A stretch of 64,000 nucleotides of DNA from Vampirovibrionales bacterium (GTDB lineage: Bacteria; Cyanobacteriota; Vampirovibrionia; Vampirovibrionales; Vampirovibrionaceae), in the NCBI GenBank assembly GCA_029866025.1, contig JARXAD010000001.1, positions 62,001 through 126,000 of the forward strand, read 5' to 3'. Below are positions 46,026-54,588 of the stretch, one piece after another; the first letter of the stretch is position 1; each line of letters begins with the position of its first letter. Made by a program: the position numbers and the translations under genes. The notes under the pieces are model-generated. The model searched no databases. It saw only the letters and a list, made by a program, of their open reading frames with translations, and had not been told where the DNA came from.

Positions 46026-46153
46026 AAACAACCTTCTGGTTTAAATCAACACAAAATCCTACATAGCCTTTATTGGTGCCTTCATGCATATCAGATGGTA
46101 TGCTTGCTGCATGTACAAACAAGTAGGCTTTTCGGCTATTAAGGGGCCACTAT

Positions 46154-47215
46154 ATGAAAATTCTTTTGGAGCAAATCACCCAGAAAAGAAATGAGCTTAA
46201 AACAGATAATTATGTTATTACATGGAATGAGCTTATTACCATGTATAAAGATAATACATTAAATATAAGCCCTCAATTTCAACGAATGTTCCGATGGAGC
46301 ATTGAACAACAATCTGTTTTTATTGAATCTATCTTATTAGGAATTCCTATTCCCCCAATTTTTCTTTTTGAAGAGAAAGATTCTACAAAAACCGTTATTG
46401 ATGGGTTACAAAGAGTTTCTACAGTTATTAAATTTTTTTCCAATGAGAGTACTCCATCTCAAAAAAAGGTTGACTCCAACGATGTAGCTGTCCCTCCTGT
46501 CCTGACACGAGGCAGAATAATTGAGTCCTTAGAGGGGCAAACACCTATGTCCCTACCTGTTGAATTAATTAGAGCTATAAAATACTCGCGTATACCCGTT
46601 ATTGAACTTGAAAGGGATACAAATGAAGAAGTTCGATATGAAGTTTTTATACGCCTTAATAGGCAAGGTACTGATTTAACAGATCAAGAATTAAGAAATT
46701 GTGCCGTTCGACTCGCAAGTAATGAATTTGCAGATTCCCTTATAGAACTAGCTAATGACCCTATAGTTAACGAAGCTCTTAAGTTCTCTCCAAAAATGAG
46801 GAGTGGAATGTATGTAGAAGAATTAATTTTGAGATCGTTAGCTATGGCGTATGACGTAAAGAGTTATGAGGGCTCGTTAACTGACTTTCTCGATAAATTT
46901 ATGTTAAAGGCAACTAATAGGAAAGAACTACTTCCTTCAGGCTGGAAGGATAGAATTTTAATTATGTTTAAGCTCGTTTCAGAAACTATTGGCTCTAAAG
47001 CCTTTAAAAGAAATGGGGTTTTCTCACCCGGCCTATTTGAGATTGTCTCAGTAGGGGCTTTCTTAAAGCTAAATCAAAAAAATATAAGATTGCTTCAACC
47101 TGCATGGAAAGAGCTAATTGACTCAAAAGAACTAAGTGATTGTATTGGTTCAGGATCAAACGCCAAAGCAAAAGTATTAAAACGTTATAACTTAGCTATT
47201 GGATTACTTAGTTAA
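46154..47215 (+). CDS. DUF262 (ParB/GmrS-like) protein
   Basis: The DUF262 domain covers the first 150 residues. It has ISPQFQRMFRWSIEQQSVFI, LLGIPIPPIFLFEE and the nucleotide-binding motif VIDGLQRVSTVIKF near residue 78, then VFIRLNRQGTDLTDQELRN. This fold occurs in type IV restriction factor GmrSD and in several phage-defence proteins, where it binds or hydrolyses nucleotides. The C-terminal half is helical and lacks a visible HNH (DUF1524) nuclease. It shares a base with the next gene, giving a coupled pair. Confidence 0.85.
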   Translation: MKILLEQITQKRNELKTDNYVITWNELITMYKDNTLNISPQFQRMFRWSIEQQSVFIESILLGIPIPPIFLFEEKDSTKTVIDGLQRVSTVIKFFSNESTPSQKKVDSNDVAVPPVLTRGRIIESLEGQTPMSLPVELIRAIKYSRIPVIELERDTNEEVRYEVFIRLNRQGTDLTDQELRNCAVRLASNEFADSLIELANDPIVNEALKFSPKMRSGMYVEELILRSLAMAYDVKSYEGSLTDFLDKFMLKATNRKELLPSGWKDRILIMFKLVSETIGSKAFKRNGVFSPGLFEIVSVGAFLKLNQKNIRLLQPAWKELIDSKELSDCIGSGSNAKAKVLKRYNLAIGLLS

Positions 47216-47931
47216 TGGCCATTACTATTACTAAAAAGGGCTTATTAGAGGAAGTTTCCTCGGCTGAAAATGGTGCTTATAGTTATATTCTCTCTTTGTT
47301 GTCAAAAGATTTTTCCAACCCATTAGAACAGCTATTAACAATTCCTTTTCTTTATTCCGTATGGGAAAAAACCTTTAAAGATTGTACATCAATCACATAT
47401 AAAGGTTTGATATGCAAACTTAAAAAAATTGAAGATTGCCCTCTAGAAATTAAGACTTTGATATATCGTACAGACAAAACATTTTCTGCAAATATGCAGC
47501 TCCAAAAAGATATATTAGAATTAGTCATAAATGCTTATAAAATTAATGAAGATAAAGGATTTAATCATGCTTTAATTCGAAAAAACTCGATATATACAAG
47601 TTCTAAAGCCCTCTTATCTGGAGTGATGGAGTTAGATAATAAAGTAATCCCATCAGACTTTACGAGTCTTCCAATAATATTTAAAAATGTAAACACTGAA
47701 GTAGTAATTTTAAATATGGATGTTGCAGGAATAGATTCCACGGCCTTTACTACTAAACACCGTGGTAATTTAGATAGGCTTTTGAGCCTTCGGCAAAATA
47801 TAGCACATGGCAATAGCTTTCAGCCTGTTGGAGAAAGCCAAACTCAAGAGTTAATAACATTTACGAATGAACTTATTTCAGATTTTTGTAAACTTATTAA
47901 ACAAAAAATTCGGAGCATACCATTTCGATAG
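47215..47931 (+). CDS. HEPN-domain protein (MAE_28990-like)
   Basis: This 238-residue helical protein has the HEPN RNase signature R-x4-H in LLSLRQNIAHGNSF near residue 200, the form seen in the MAE_28990/MAE_18760 family. HEPN proteins are RNA-cutting toxins in many toxin-antitoxin and abortive-infection systems. The start codon overlaps the DUF262 stop by one base, so the two are made together. Its stop directly abuts that of the convergent methyltransferase. Confidence 0.78.
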   Translation: MAITITKKGLLEEVSSAENGAYSYILSLLSKDFSNPLEQLLTIPFLYSVWEKTFKDCTSITYKGLICKLKKIEDCPLEIKTLIYRTDKTFSANMQLQKDILELVINAYKINEDKGFNHALIRKNSIYTSSKALLSGVMELDNKVIPSDFTSLPIIFKNVNTEVVILNMDVAGIDSTAFTTKHRGNLDRLLSLRQNIAHGNSFQPVGESQTQELITFTNELISDFCKLIKQKIRSIPFR

Positions 47932-49119
47932 CTAAGCTTTCTTTTGAAAAGTTAAAGCAACCTCATTAACTGTGTTGTTACCATGAATAAAATTAAGCCC
48001 CCCGGCAATATAAGGCGTTTTCCCTAAAATTTCAAAGCCAATAGTTTCCAAAATAGCCTCTAGCAAGGCAGGGAGCTTAACATGCACGTCTTTATAGAAG
48101 GAATCTTGAACGACCACACAAAGGCTGCCTTGAGGCTTAATGACTCTGTGTAATTCTTCAAAACTCAAATACATATCGTTAAAAAACTGGTGGTACGTTT
48201 TCAAGTAATAGCTCTTAGAGGCTTTAGATGGATGAGTTTCAATGGCTTCCAGAAGCTCTTTTACACTAAACGGTAAATTTTCATTAGCTGAGAAGGTTTC
48301 TTTTCGGACTCTGGGCGTTCCTGTCATCTGTAGTCGTAAATCTTGAATAGCATTAATACCTAAGCCGAGCCAAGCAAGCTCGATGACCGTGGCAATACCA
48401 TAATCAATTCTTGTGCAATACGGCGGTGAGGTTATTACTGCATCGACAGAAGCCGACTGTAGCCCGGACTCTATGATATTTTTCGTTTGTAAGAGAGGCT
48501 TTAAGCTGTTAGAAGCCTGAGGAGTACATTGGCCTATTAGGCCAATAGTGGTTTCTTCTAAGAGCGCTATATCCAAAGAAATCTTCTTCTCATGGCTGCG
48601 ACAAAACCTTAGCCAAGAAGGGTTTTTAGTTTTGAAAGCAGTTAATTGTTCTCTAAGGCCAGTACAGATTGCTGTATCAATAAGCCCTAAAACTATAGAG
48701 TCATTGCTAGACTTATGTATAGCAGCTCTTAAAGCTGATAAATGACTAATGGATTGCTCATCAAACCATTTTTCAAATGCACCTAAATACTGATAAAGCT
48801 GTTTTGAGTGGCTTTTGATAAAAGCCTTTTTAACCGTCGTGATAGCTTTTTCCATATCAGGCATAGAAGCTAAGCGTGAATAAGCCATTTGGCTTACAGC
48901 TGGGTTTAAATCAAACCCAATCGAATTAAACTTTAAGCGTGAAGCTACAAGCGTCGTGGTTCCCGAGCCGTTCCACGGGTCAAGTATGACGGCATCTTTA
49001 GGAAGCTTTAAAGAACGAATAACATCCTCAACAAACCCCTCGGAGTAGGCGGCATAGTACCGAAGACTCTTTCGAGCCTGATTTGCTGGCTTCTGTTTGG
49101 GGCTACGCAAGGTTTTCAT
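47932..49119 (-). CDS. DNA methyltransferase
   Basis: This SAM-dependent DNA methyltransferase has motif I ILDPWNGSGTTTLVASRL near residue 45 and motif IV ITSPPYCTRIDYG near residue 238. SPPY and the order I before IV suit N4-cytosine or N6-adenine enzymes. The middle region would hold target recognition. It lies at the end of the element next to the attachment repeat, convergent with the DUF262-HEPN pair. It could protect host DNA from them or be a solitary methylase. Confidence 0.87.
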   Translation of the reverse strand: MKTLRSPKQKPANQARKSLRYYAAYSEGFVEDVIRSLKLPKDAVILDPWNGSGTTTLVASRLKFNSIGFDLNPAVSQMAYSRLASMPDMEKAITTVKKAFIKSHSKQLYQYLGAFEKWFDEQSISHLSALRAAIHKSSNDSIVLGLIDTAICTGLREQLTAFKTKNPSWLRFCRSHEKKISLDIALLEETTIGLIGQCTPQASNSLKPLLQTKNIIESGLQSASVDAVITSPPYCTRIDYGIATVIELAWLGLGINAIQDLRLQMTGTPRVRKETFSANENLPFSVKELLEAIETHPSKASKSYYLKTYHQFFNDMYLSFEELHRVIKPQGSLCVVVQDSFYKDVHVKLPALLEAILETIGFEILGKTPYIAGGLNFIHGNNTVNEVALTFQKKA

Positions 49120-49180
49120 GCCAATACGTTACCATAGGTCTTCAAGCTCGAGAAGATGCCAATTTACTCAGTTTGTTCCA

Positions 49181-49204
49181 TCTGCACTTATATTTCACTT
49201 ACAG
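49181..49204. promoter_or_regulatory. candidate arm-type site at the right end
   Basis: TCTGCACTTATATTTCACTT plus ACAG matches 40063-40086 in 22 of 24 positions and in the same orientation, 46 bp inside the right attachment repeat. GTTTGTTC also precedes both copies. Confidence 0.6.
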
Positions 49205-49250
49205 CTAATTTTAAGCCGTTTCTCTCAATCGCTCAAACCCGCTTGGTGAG

Positions 49251-49298
49251 AATATGGGCGGTACTGGACTCGAACCAGTGACCCCTACCGTGTGAAGG
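49251..49298 (-). repeat. right attachment repeat: 3' part of tRNA-Val(CAC)
   Basis: This is an exact copy of the 48 bp at 39890-39937. The DNA to its right (TCGCAGTGTGAG...) again lacks the 5' half of a tRNA, so this is not the chromosomal tRNA gene. It marks the end of the first element and possibly the start of a second one. Confidence 0.9.
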
Positions 49299-49304
49299 TC
49301 GCAG

Positions 49305-49452
49305 TGTGAGAAGCTTTAAACCAGAATAATGCTCCAATGTGAGACTCCAACTTGCCATTTGTCTCACTTAGAGCAATGAATGGTCTATATAACTCAATAA
49401 TAGAGAGGGTTTAAGAGAGGTAAGCCTCTCAAAGAGTCTCATGCCTGTCTCA
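49305..49452. repeat. cluster of TGTGAGA / GTCTCA repeats
   Basis: TGTGAGA at 49305, TGTGAGAC at 49338, inverted GTCTCAC at 49361, and GTCTCA at 49436 and 49447 lie within 150 bp of the right attachment repeat. A GAGAGG-TAAG-CCTCTC hairpin sits at 49415-49430. They could be arm sites of a second integrase or operators for the gene at 49562. Confidence 0.45.
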
Positions 49453-49526
49453 TTTTTATCGTTCTTAAGAGGGGTAATGACCATCTTAGAGATGCCAGGC
49501 TGCTTCTGATTTAAGCCTTAAACCGA

Positions 49527-49532
49527 TATAAT
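49527..49532 (+). promoter_or_regulatory. candidate -10 box
   Basis: A perfect TATAAT within the palindrome GATATAATATC, 30 bp before the gene at 49562. The -35 position (TTCTGA, 17-bp spacing) is poor, so regulation by an activator is possible. Confidence 0.4.
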
Positions 49533-49561
49533 ATCGCCGTATTTTGGTGCGGTAAAAGTAG

Positions 49562-50716
49562 ATGACCCATTTCTATGTCTCCAGAGAAGAGCTATATGAA
49601 GCTGTATGGACAACACCCATTCTTCGATTGGCTCCTGAGTTAGGTCTATCGGATAGAGGTCTTGCCAAGCTATGTGCTCGGATGGAGATTCCGGTACCAG
49701 GATTGGGCTATTGGCGCAAAGTGGAACTAGGTCAAATCGTCAAAAAATCTCGCCTGCCGAAGCCCAGCGAAAAATGCTATCTCTATACACGATTTTGGGA
49801 GCCAGGGTTTGTTGAAGAACAAAAAAAGAAAAAACTCGAAGATGCACCGTTAGTATTAGAGGTAAAAGAGCTTGTAAATCAGCCAGAGAATAGAATTATC
49901 GTCCCTGAAGACATAACAACCTACCACCCTCTCATTAAAAGCACCTTGAAATCTCTTCGAGCAAGTTGGGCAAGTAAATATGGCATTTGCCGTCCTTTTG
50001 ATGAAGAAGCATTGGATGTTTACTGTGCTAAGGCCTCCTTCCCAAGAATGGCTCGTCTCTTTCATGTCCTTATTACAAGCTTAGAAAAACGTGGCCATAC
50101 TATTTATGTCAATCAGAAGCTGACCAAGCCATTGTTCTATAAGCGCTCCAATGAAGGCACTCGAATTGACTACTATGGGGAAGTTATTCGAATTTCCTTA
50201 GTGGAAAAGGTCGACAGGGTCGATCATAAGCGAACAAGCCGTGAAGAAAAATACAACTCAGGTCCTAAGTATGACTTTATCCCCAATGGGAAGTTCTCTC
50301 TAATTGTGGAGAATGCTTCCACTTGTGACACGAAGCGACGATGGTCCGACAAGAAGAACAAGCCATTAGAAACCCAACTGAACGATATTTTTATCGATTT
50401 AGCGAAGATTGCGGTGCATCTAAGACTCAAGAGGGAAAAGAAGGAAGCTGACGAGCGAGAGGATGAACGGAAACGCCAAGAAGCGGAACTACGGCGGCAG
50501 AAGCAACTAGAAGAGGAGAAACGTATCCAACAACTGGAAAATTTCTTTACTCAATGGCTAAAAGCAAAGCAGATACGAGAGTTCTTATCTCTGGCTGAAA
50601 AGAGTTCCATTAAACCTGAAACACTCGATATGAGCCAAGAAGAGTGGTTAGTTTGGGCTCGAAACTATGCTGATCAGCTCGATCCCTTCTTGCGGAGTTC
50701 TAGTCATTCCTTATAA
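49562..50716 (+). CDS. conserved hypothetical protein with N-terminal HTH-like region and coiled coil
   Basis: The opening VSREELYEAVWTTPILRLAP, with LGLSDRGLAKLCARMEIPVP and GYWRK, belongs to a conserved hypothetical type found on mobile elements and defence islands. It looks like a helix-turn-helix. A charged coiled coil (ERKRQEAELRRQKQLEEEKR) lies near residues 300-330, followed by a small C-terminal domain. The function is unknown; DNA binding is inferred from the N-terminus. The middle domain has KYGICRPFDEEALDVY. It is a single gene. Confidence 0.75.
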   Translation: MTHFYVSREELYEAVWTTPILRLAPELGLSDRGLAKLCARMEIPVPGLGYWRKVELGQIVKKSRLPKPSEKCYLYTRFWEPGFVEEQKKKKLEDAPLVLEVKELVNQPENRIIVPEDITTYHPLIKSTLKSLRASWASKYGICRPFDEEALDVYCAKASFPRMARLFHVLITSLEKRGHTIYVNQKLTKPLFYKRSNEGTRIDYYGEVIRISLVEKVDRVDHKRTSREEKYNSGPKYDFIPNGKFSLIVENASTCDTKRRWSDKKNKPLETQLNDIFIDLAKIAVHLRLKREKKEADEREDERKRQEAELRRQKQLEEEKRIQQLENFFTQWLKAKQIREFLSLAEKSSIKPETLDMSQEEWLVWARNYADQLDPFLRSSSHSL

Positions 50717-50852
50717 CGACTATACAACCAGAGGTCTGCCTAATAGAACATTTTGATCCATCTTAGAAGTAGTCCTATAATCGCTTGATATTCGGTTACA
50801 AAGATTGATTAATTGCACCATATAATCTATAATCTTGGAGGACTAATATTTT

Positions 50853-51068
50853 ATGCCCTACAAGCCCATGAAGCTAAAAGATTATCTAAGCTGGATACAA
50901 CAGTTTGGGTGGACGTTAGTGAAGGGTAGTATTGACTGGAAGCTGCTAAACGCCCAAGGCAAGGTGATTAAGCCCAATATTATTGTCACCCACCCTGGCA
51001 AAGAAGTAATAGCCAAGCACGTTGCCGATACCCGCAAGCTACTGGCCCTTGAAGGATTTAAGCCATGA
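50853..51068 (+). CDS. HicA-like toxin candidate
   Basis: This 71-residue protein has WTLVKGSIDWKLLNAQGK, NIIVTHPGKEVIAKHVADTR and KLL, resembling the small double-stranded-RNA-binding fold of HicA (the G-S/D-H turn and H-P-G-K-E strand). The usual catalytic His region is altered. GGAGGA lies 11 bases before the ATG. Its stop overlaps by 4 bp the partner that has HicB features, supporting a toxin-antitoxin operon. Confidence 0.6.
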   Translation: MPYKPMKLKDYLSWIQQFGWTLVKGSIDWKLLNAQGKVIKPNIIVTHPGKEVIAKHVADTRKLLALEGFKP

Positions 51069-51451
51069 CCTTAGCCCAAGAATTACAAAAGGCCCTAAAA
51101 GAGATTGGCCCTATTGAGCCGTGGTGGTCTGAAAAAGATGGCTTGTATGTGTTTGAGCATGCGGCTTACCCAATGGTAGACTATGCTCATAGTGACCCAG
51201 CCGTAGTAAAAGAGCGCTACCAAGCCGTTTTAAAGGAATTTATCCAAGAGCGATTGGCGGGTAACGTGGCTGAGGTAACGGAACGCATAACGAGTGGTCG
51301 TGGTGGCTACCGTGTGGGCGCTGGTAGACCCAAAGGAACCACCAAGGTGGCAACTGTTCAAGTGCGCTTGCCTGAGGACGTGGCCCACTGGCTAAAAGCC
51401 GACAAAAGCCACATTGATGCCATCCGCAACATCATGCGAGATGCTGGCTAA
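51065..51451 (+). CDS. HicB-like antitoxin candidate
   Basis: The N-terminal half (DGLYVFEHAAYPMVDYAHSD and following helix) resembles the degenerate RNase-H fold of HicB. A basic linker GGYRVGAGRPKGTTK leads to a C-terminal ribbon-helix-helix-like part (VQVRLPEDVAHWLKADKSH). It would neutralise the upstream toxin and repress the operon through its DNA-binding end. GAGRPKG is a common phage and plasmid DNA-binding motif, so it may alternatively be a plain regulator. Confidence 0.6.
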   Translation: MTLAQELQKALKEIGPIEPWWSEKDGLYVFEHAAYPMVDYAHSDPAVVKERYQAVLKEFIQERLAGNVAEVTERITSGRGGYRVGAGRPKGTTKVATVQVRLPEDVAHWLKADKSHIDAIRNIMRDAG

Positions 51452-51549
51452 AGACCAATAGTATATAAAAACACTTATAAACATGATCAATTCTTAAGCT
51501 TCTTTTGTTTTAGAAAAATTAATTGCCACATATTACAAAGGGAGCCTTT

Positions 51550-53649
51550 ATGACAACTATTTTACATACCTTAACAGATAAAGATTTTCATAAGCGGGTA
51601 GATAAGGAATTGAAAGATTATGATGAGCAGCCATCACGTGGCTTTGTTAAGTTTTGCGCCTCTATCCTCTTACCCGATTTGAGTAAGGAGGAATTAGAAT
51701 ATGGTGTTGAGGGATTACATACCAATGATGATTCCATCGATTTCTTTTGGGCAGATAATGAAAATCAAGTCATTTATATCATTCAAGGAAAATATGAAAA
51801 GCCTTCGGACATGAAAGATGCCACTAAGGCTCAGAAAACTTGGGGAGACCACCTGCTGCAAGTTCATGAGCGCTTATATGACTATGATTATATAAGTAAC
51901 CATACGAACTTAAAAATTCGTGATATCTCTGAAGAATACTTAGAGAAAAAAGATAAAGGGTATGCAACAGAATTCAAATTATGTCATTTAGGGACCTCAG
52001 GGAAAGATGTCAAGCTTCATTATTCTAGCGTCAGCAAACAAGCCTTAGCCTCCGAAAACAACCTTACTTTTGATTACTTGGATAAAGATAAATTAAAAGA
52101 TGTATACCTTGAAGTTAATACTCGAGATGCAGATATTCCTGAAAATGTAGACGTAATCTTATTAGAAGGGTCTGCAAGACTAGGGAAGAAACAGGTAAAG
52201 CATAATGTGTTGTTTGGGGCTTTAACGGGAACCGATCTCATTAAGCTACGCAAGCAGCATGGATATGCACTCTTTGATAAAAACATACGCTACCATTTGG
52301 GAAAAGCAAATAAGGTAAATAAAGAAATTACTAAAACAGCGATTGAAATTCCGACGTTATTCTTTTACTACAACAATGGAATTACTATAATTGCCGATAA
52401 ATTCAAATTAAATGAAGAAACGTTAAAGGTAAAGCTTACCCGTCCTCAAATTATTAACGGAGCCCAAACGGTTGAGTCTATCTACCATGCCTTCTCTGAG
52501 CTCCTTCGGAAAAAAATCTCTAGTAAAACCGTTTCCTCAGAAGAAGCTTTCAATGAACTGTTAGAGCAACATTTTTCAAAGTTGATTGTTTTAATGCGTA
52601 TCATTGAAAGAACCAATAAAGAAAACGTACACTTTGAAGCTGATGTTATTCGATATAATAATACTCAAAGTCAAATCAAAACAACGGATTTCTTTTCTCT
52701 TAAGAGTGACCAAAGAGCCTATCAAAAAAGCTTTTTCGACGAAGGCTATTTTTATGAAATTAAGCGGGGAGAATGGCTTTCATTAAAACAAGCTCCTCAC
52801 TCTGTATTACAGTGTTCGCAAAGTGATTTTGGGAAGTCCTGTCGTATCCAAATGGATAATTTATCTAAAATACTAATGGCATGGAGAGGTTATGCGGCCT
52901 ACAAGTTTATGTTAGGAGCCTATGCCTTCGAAAATGATGAAATGTATAGAGAAGTTTTCTTTAACACTAGCTCACAAGGGGTAGAGCTTTTTACAAAAGA
53001 TGACATCCGAGAATGCATTCTTGCATTTAACATTATGCAAATTCTGAATGACCAAACAAAATTATTAAAGAAATTTAAGGCTGACCTAAAAAGCATATCC
53101 AGTGCTCAAGGCGTGTCCAAAGAGAAAAAAGAAAGAATAATTCGAGAGCTATTAGAGTCAGACATTTATCTTTTCCATCAAGTGAAACTGTCAAAACTTA
53201 GCCAGAAGATTGTTTCTATTCTCGGGAAAAGTGATAGGGAAGTGGAAGCTGAGTTGACCAATCTAGCGAAAGAAATTCAAGAGATATTCACTGCGTATGA
53301 CGCCCAAATTGGCTCTGGATCAGAGTATTATTTCCTCGCTCTTATAAGAAAGATTATAATAAAATCTGACGGACACTTAGAGCATCTTTTACGATCGGGT
53401 GATTATAAAAACAAAGAAAATTTAAAAAGATACTTAAAGGGCTGGTACAGAAGCATATCCAATGCTATATCTTCAGTTTACAGCCAAGACAAAGATGAAA
53501 CAAAAACTCCTAACAAATTTTATAAAGATGAAAAGACTATTGATCTTATATTTAAGGAATTAGATAACTCTGTAATTCATTCCGAAACGGGTGATTATGG
53601 GAACGTATTTCCATTAACTTTAAATAGTAAAGCCCTGTCAATCCGATGA
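51550..53649 (+). CDS. AIPR-family abortive infection protein
   Basis: This large protein (699 residues) has AIPR-family motifs: LFDKNIRYHLG, FFYYNNGITIIADKF, PQIINGAQTVESIYHAF, then RYNNTQSQIKTTDFFSL. AIPR proteins are linked to abortive phage resistance. The N-terminal 130 residues look nuclease-like (IDFFWADNENQVIYIIQGKY: D and Q-x-K), as in PD-(D/E)xK folds. A TTG at 51523 precedes, but AAAGGGAG sits right before the ATG at 51550. It overlaps by 12 bp with the convergent gene. Confidence 0.85.
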   Translation: MTTILHTLTDKDFHKRVDKELKDYDEQPSRGFVKFCASILLPDLSKEELEYGVEGLHTNDDSIDFFWADNENQVIYIIQGKYEKPSDMKDATKAQKTWGDHLLQVHERLYDYDYISNHTNLKIRDISEEYLEKKDKGYATEFKLCHLGTSGKDVKLHYSSVSKQALASENNLTFDYLDKDKLKDVYLEVNTRDADIPENVDVILLEGSARLGKKQVKHNVLFGALTGTDLIKLRKQHGYALFDKNIRYHLGKANKVNKEITKTAIEIPTLFFYYNNGITIIADKFKLNEETLKVKLTRPQIINGAQTVESIYHAFSELLRKKISSKTVSSEEAFNELLEQHFSKLIVLMRIIERTNKENVHFEADVIRYNNTQSQIKTTDFFSLKSDQRAYQKSFFDEGYFYEIKRGEWLSLKQAPHSVLQCSQSDFGKSCRIQMDNLSKILMAWRGYAAYKFMLGAYAFENDEMYREVFFNTSSQGVELFTKDDIRECILAFNIMQILNDQTKLLKKFKADLKSISSAQGVSKEKKERIIRELLESDIYLFHQVKLSKLSQKIVSILGKSDREVEAELTNLAKEIQEIFTAYDAQIGSGSEYYFLALIRKIIIKSDGHLEHLLRSGDYKNKENLKRYLKGWYRSISNAISSVYSQDKDETKTPNKFYKDEKTIDLIFKELDNSVIHSETGDYGNVFPLTLNSKALSIR

Positions 53650-54486
53650 AGGTGCTTCTAAGCTATTAGGGCCAATGGTAATATTCTCTTGGTAAGCCAG
53701 CATCATTTCCATTTCATGAGTTACTGTCTTCTTAGGCTGCATAGGGGGAAGATCCGACTCTAAGATCTCTTCAAATCGCTTATTTAAATAATGAAAAAAC
53801 GCTACTTTTAGATCGTCGGAATGATTCTCAAGCTTCTTCCATTCTTTTTTATGACGTCGTGTTAATTGCCTCAGGTTATATAGCTTTCGGAAACAACACC
53901 GAGTCTCGTGGTGCGCGACATCACTTTTACTAATAATACATTTTTCCTCGTGACATACCTTTAGCTTACCAAATTCTTTACCTCGGGGGTCTTTATCTAA
54001 CTGTCCACAGTATTGGCATTGCTTGTAAGGTATTCCATGTTCTTTGCCTAAAACATAGAGATCCGCTCTGCCTCGTGCTTTCTCGAAAAATTCCGATAGG
54101 GACGTATCGTTCAAATCCACACTATACAAGTCCAAGTGAGGGACCCCAGCGAGGTGCAAACGGAAGAGTAGCCAACGAAGGGTGTCGTATAACTTTCGAC
54201 GATTCAAGGTCAATAGCCACCCATTGCTTCGGCCTGCCGACATGTTCCAATACCCTACCAATTCCCCAAGCTGTTCAGAGCTTAATCGTTTCACAGGGTG
54301 AATATAAGTGTCTGCAAATTCTGTTTCTGTGAGTCCAAGTTCTTCAATAAACGAGTAATAACGGGCCCGAGTCGCTCCTTTTTCTTTGAAGATAACACGC
54401 TCCAACGCCAGCGACTCATCTGGCGGCTGATGCTCGCAGACTTTCTCATAGAGAAATTCGTTCAAGAACTCAAAATAAATACTCAT
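53638..54486 (-). CDS. hypothetical protein with zinc-ribbon-like Cys cluster
   Basis: This 282-residue protein of unknown family has an N-terminal helical domain, a Cys set in the middle (CQYCGQLD, KVCHEEKC) and HHETRCCFRKLYNLRQLTRR, suggesting zinc binding. Basic helices and an acidic tail follow. It may bind nucleic acid. The stop overlaps the AIPR gene end by 12 bp, so the two converge with no room for a terminator. Confidence 0.65.
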   Translation of the reverse strand: MSIYFEFLNEFLYEKVCEHQPPDESLALERVIFKEKGATRARYYSFIEELGLTETEFADTYIHPVKRLSSEQLGELVGYWNMSAGRSNGWLLTLNRRKLYDTLRWLLFRLHLAGVPHLDLYSVDLNDTSLSEFFEKARGRADLYVLGKEHGIPYKQCQYCGQLDKDPRGKEFGKLKVCHEEKCIISKSDVAHHETRCCFRKLYNLRQLTRRHKKEWKKLENHSDDLKVAFFHYLNKRFEEILESDLPPMQPKKTVTHEMEMMLAYQENITIGPNSLEAPSSD

Positions 54487-54588
54487 CTATATGTTGTCCG
54501 TGTTAAACCTAGAAATACTTACTAGGGTTTTATCTTACTCCAAGAAGGGATATTTTGAAGTGGTTTTTTGAAAGGATTCTCTTCTTAT

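Noticed and set aside
49251-49298. Complete tRNA gene
   Set aside because: Only the 3' part from the anticodon loop is present; no D-arm or 5' acceptor strand follows in either copy.
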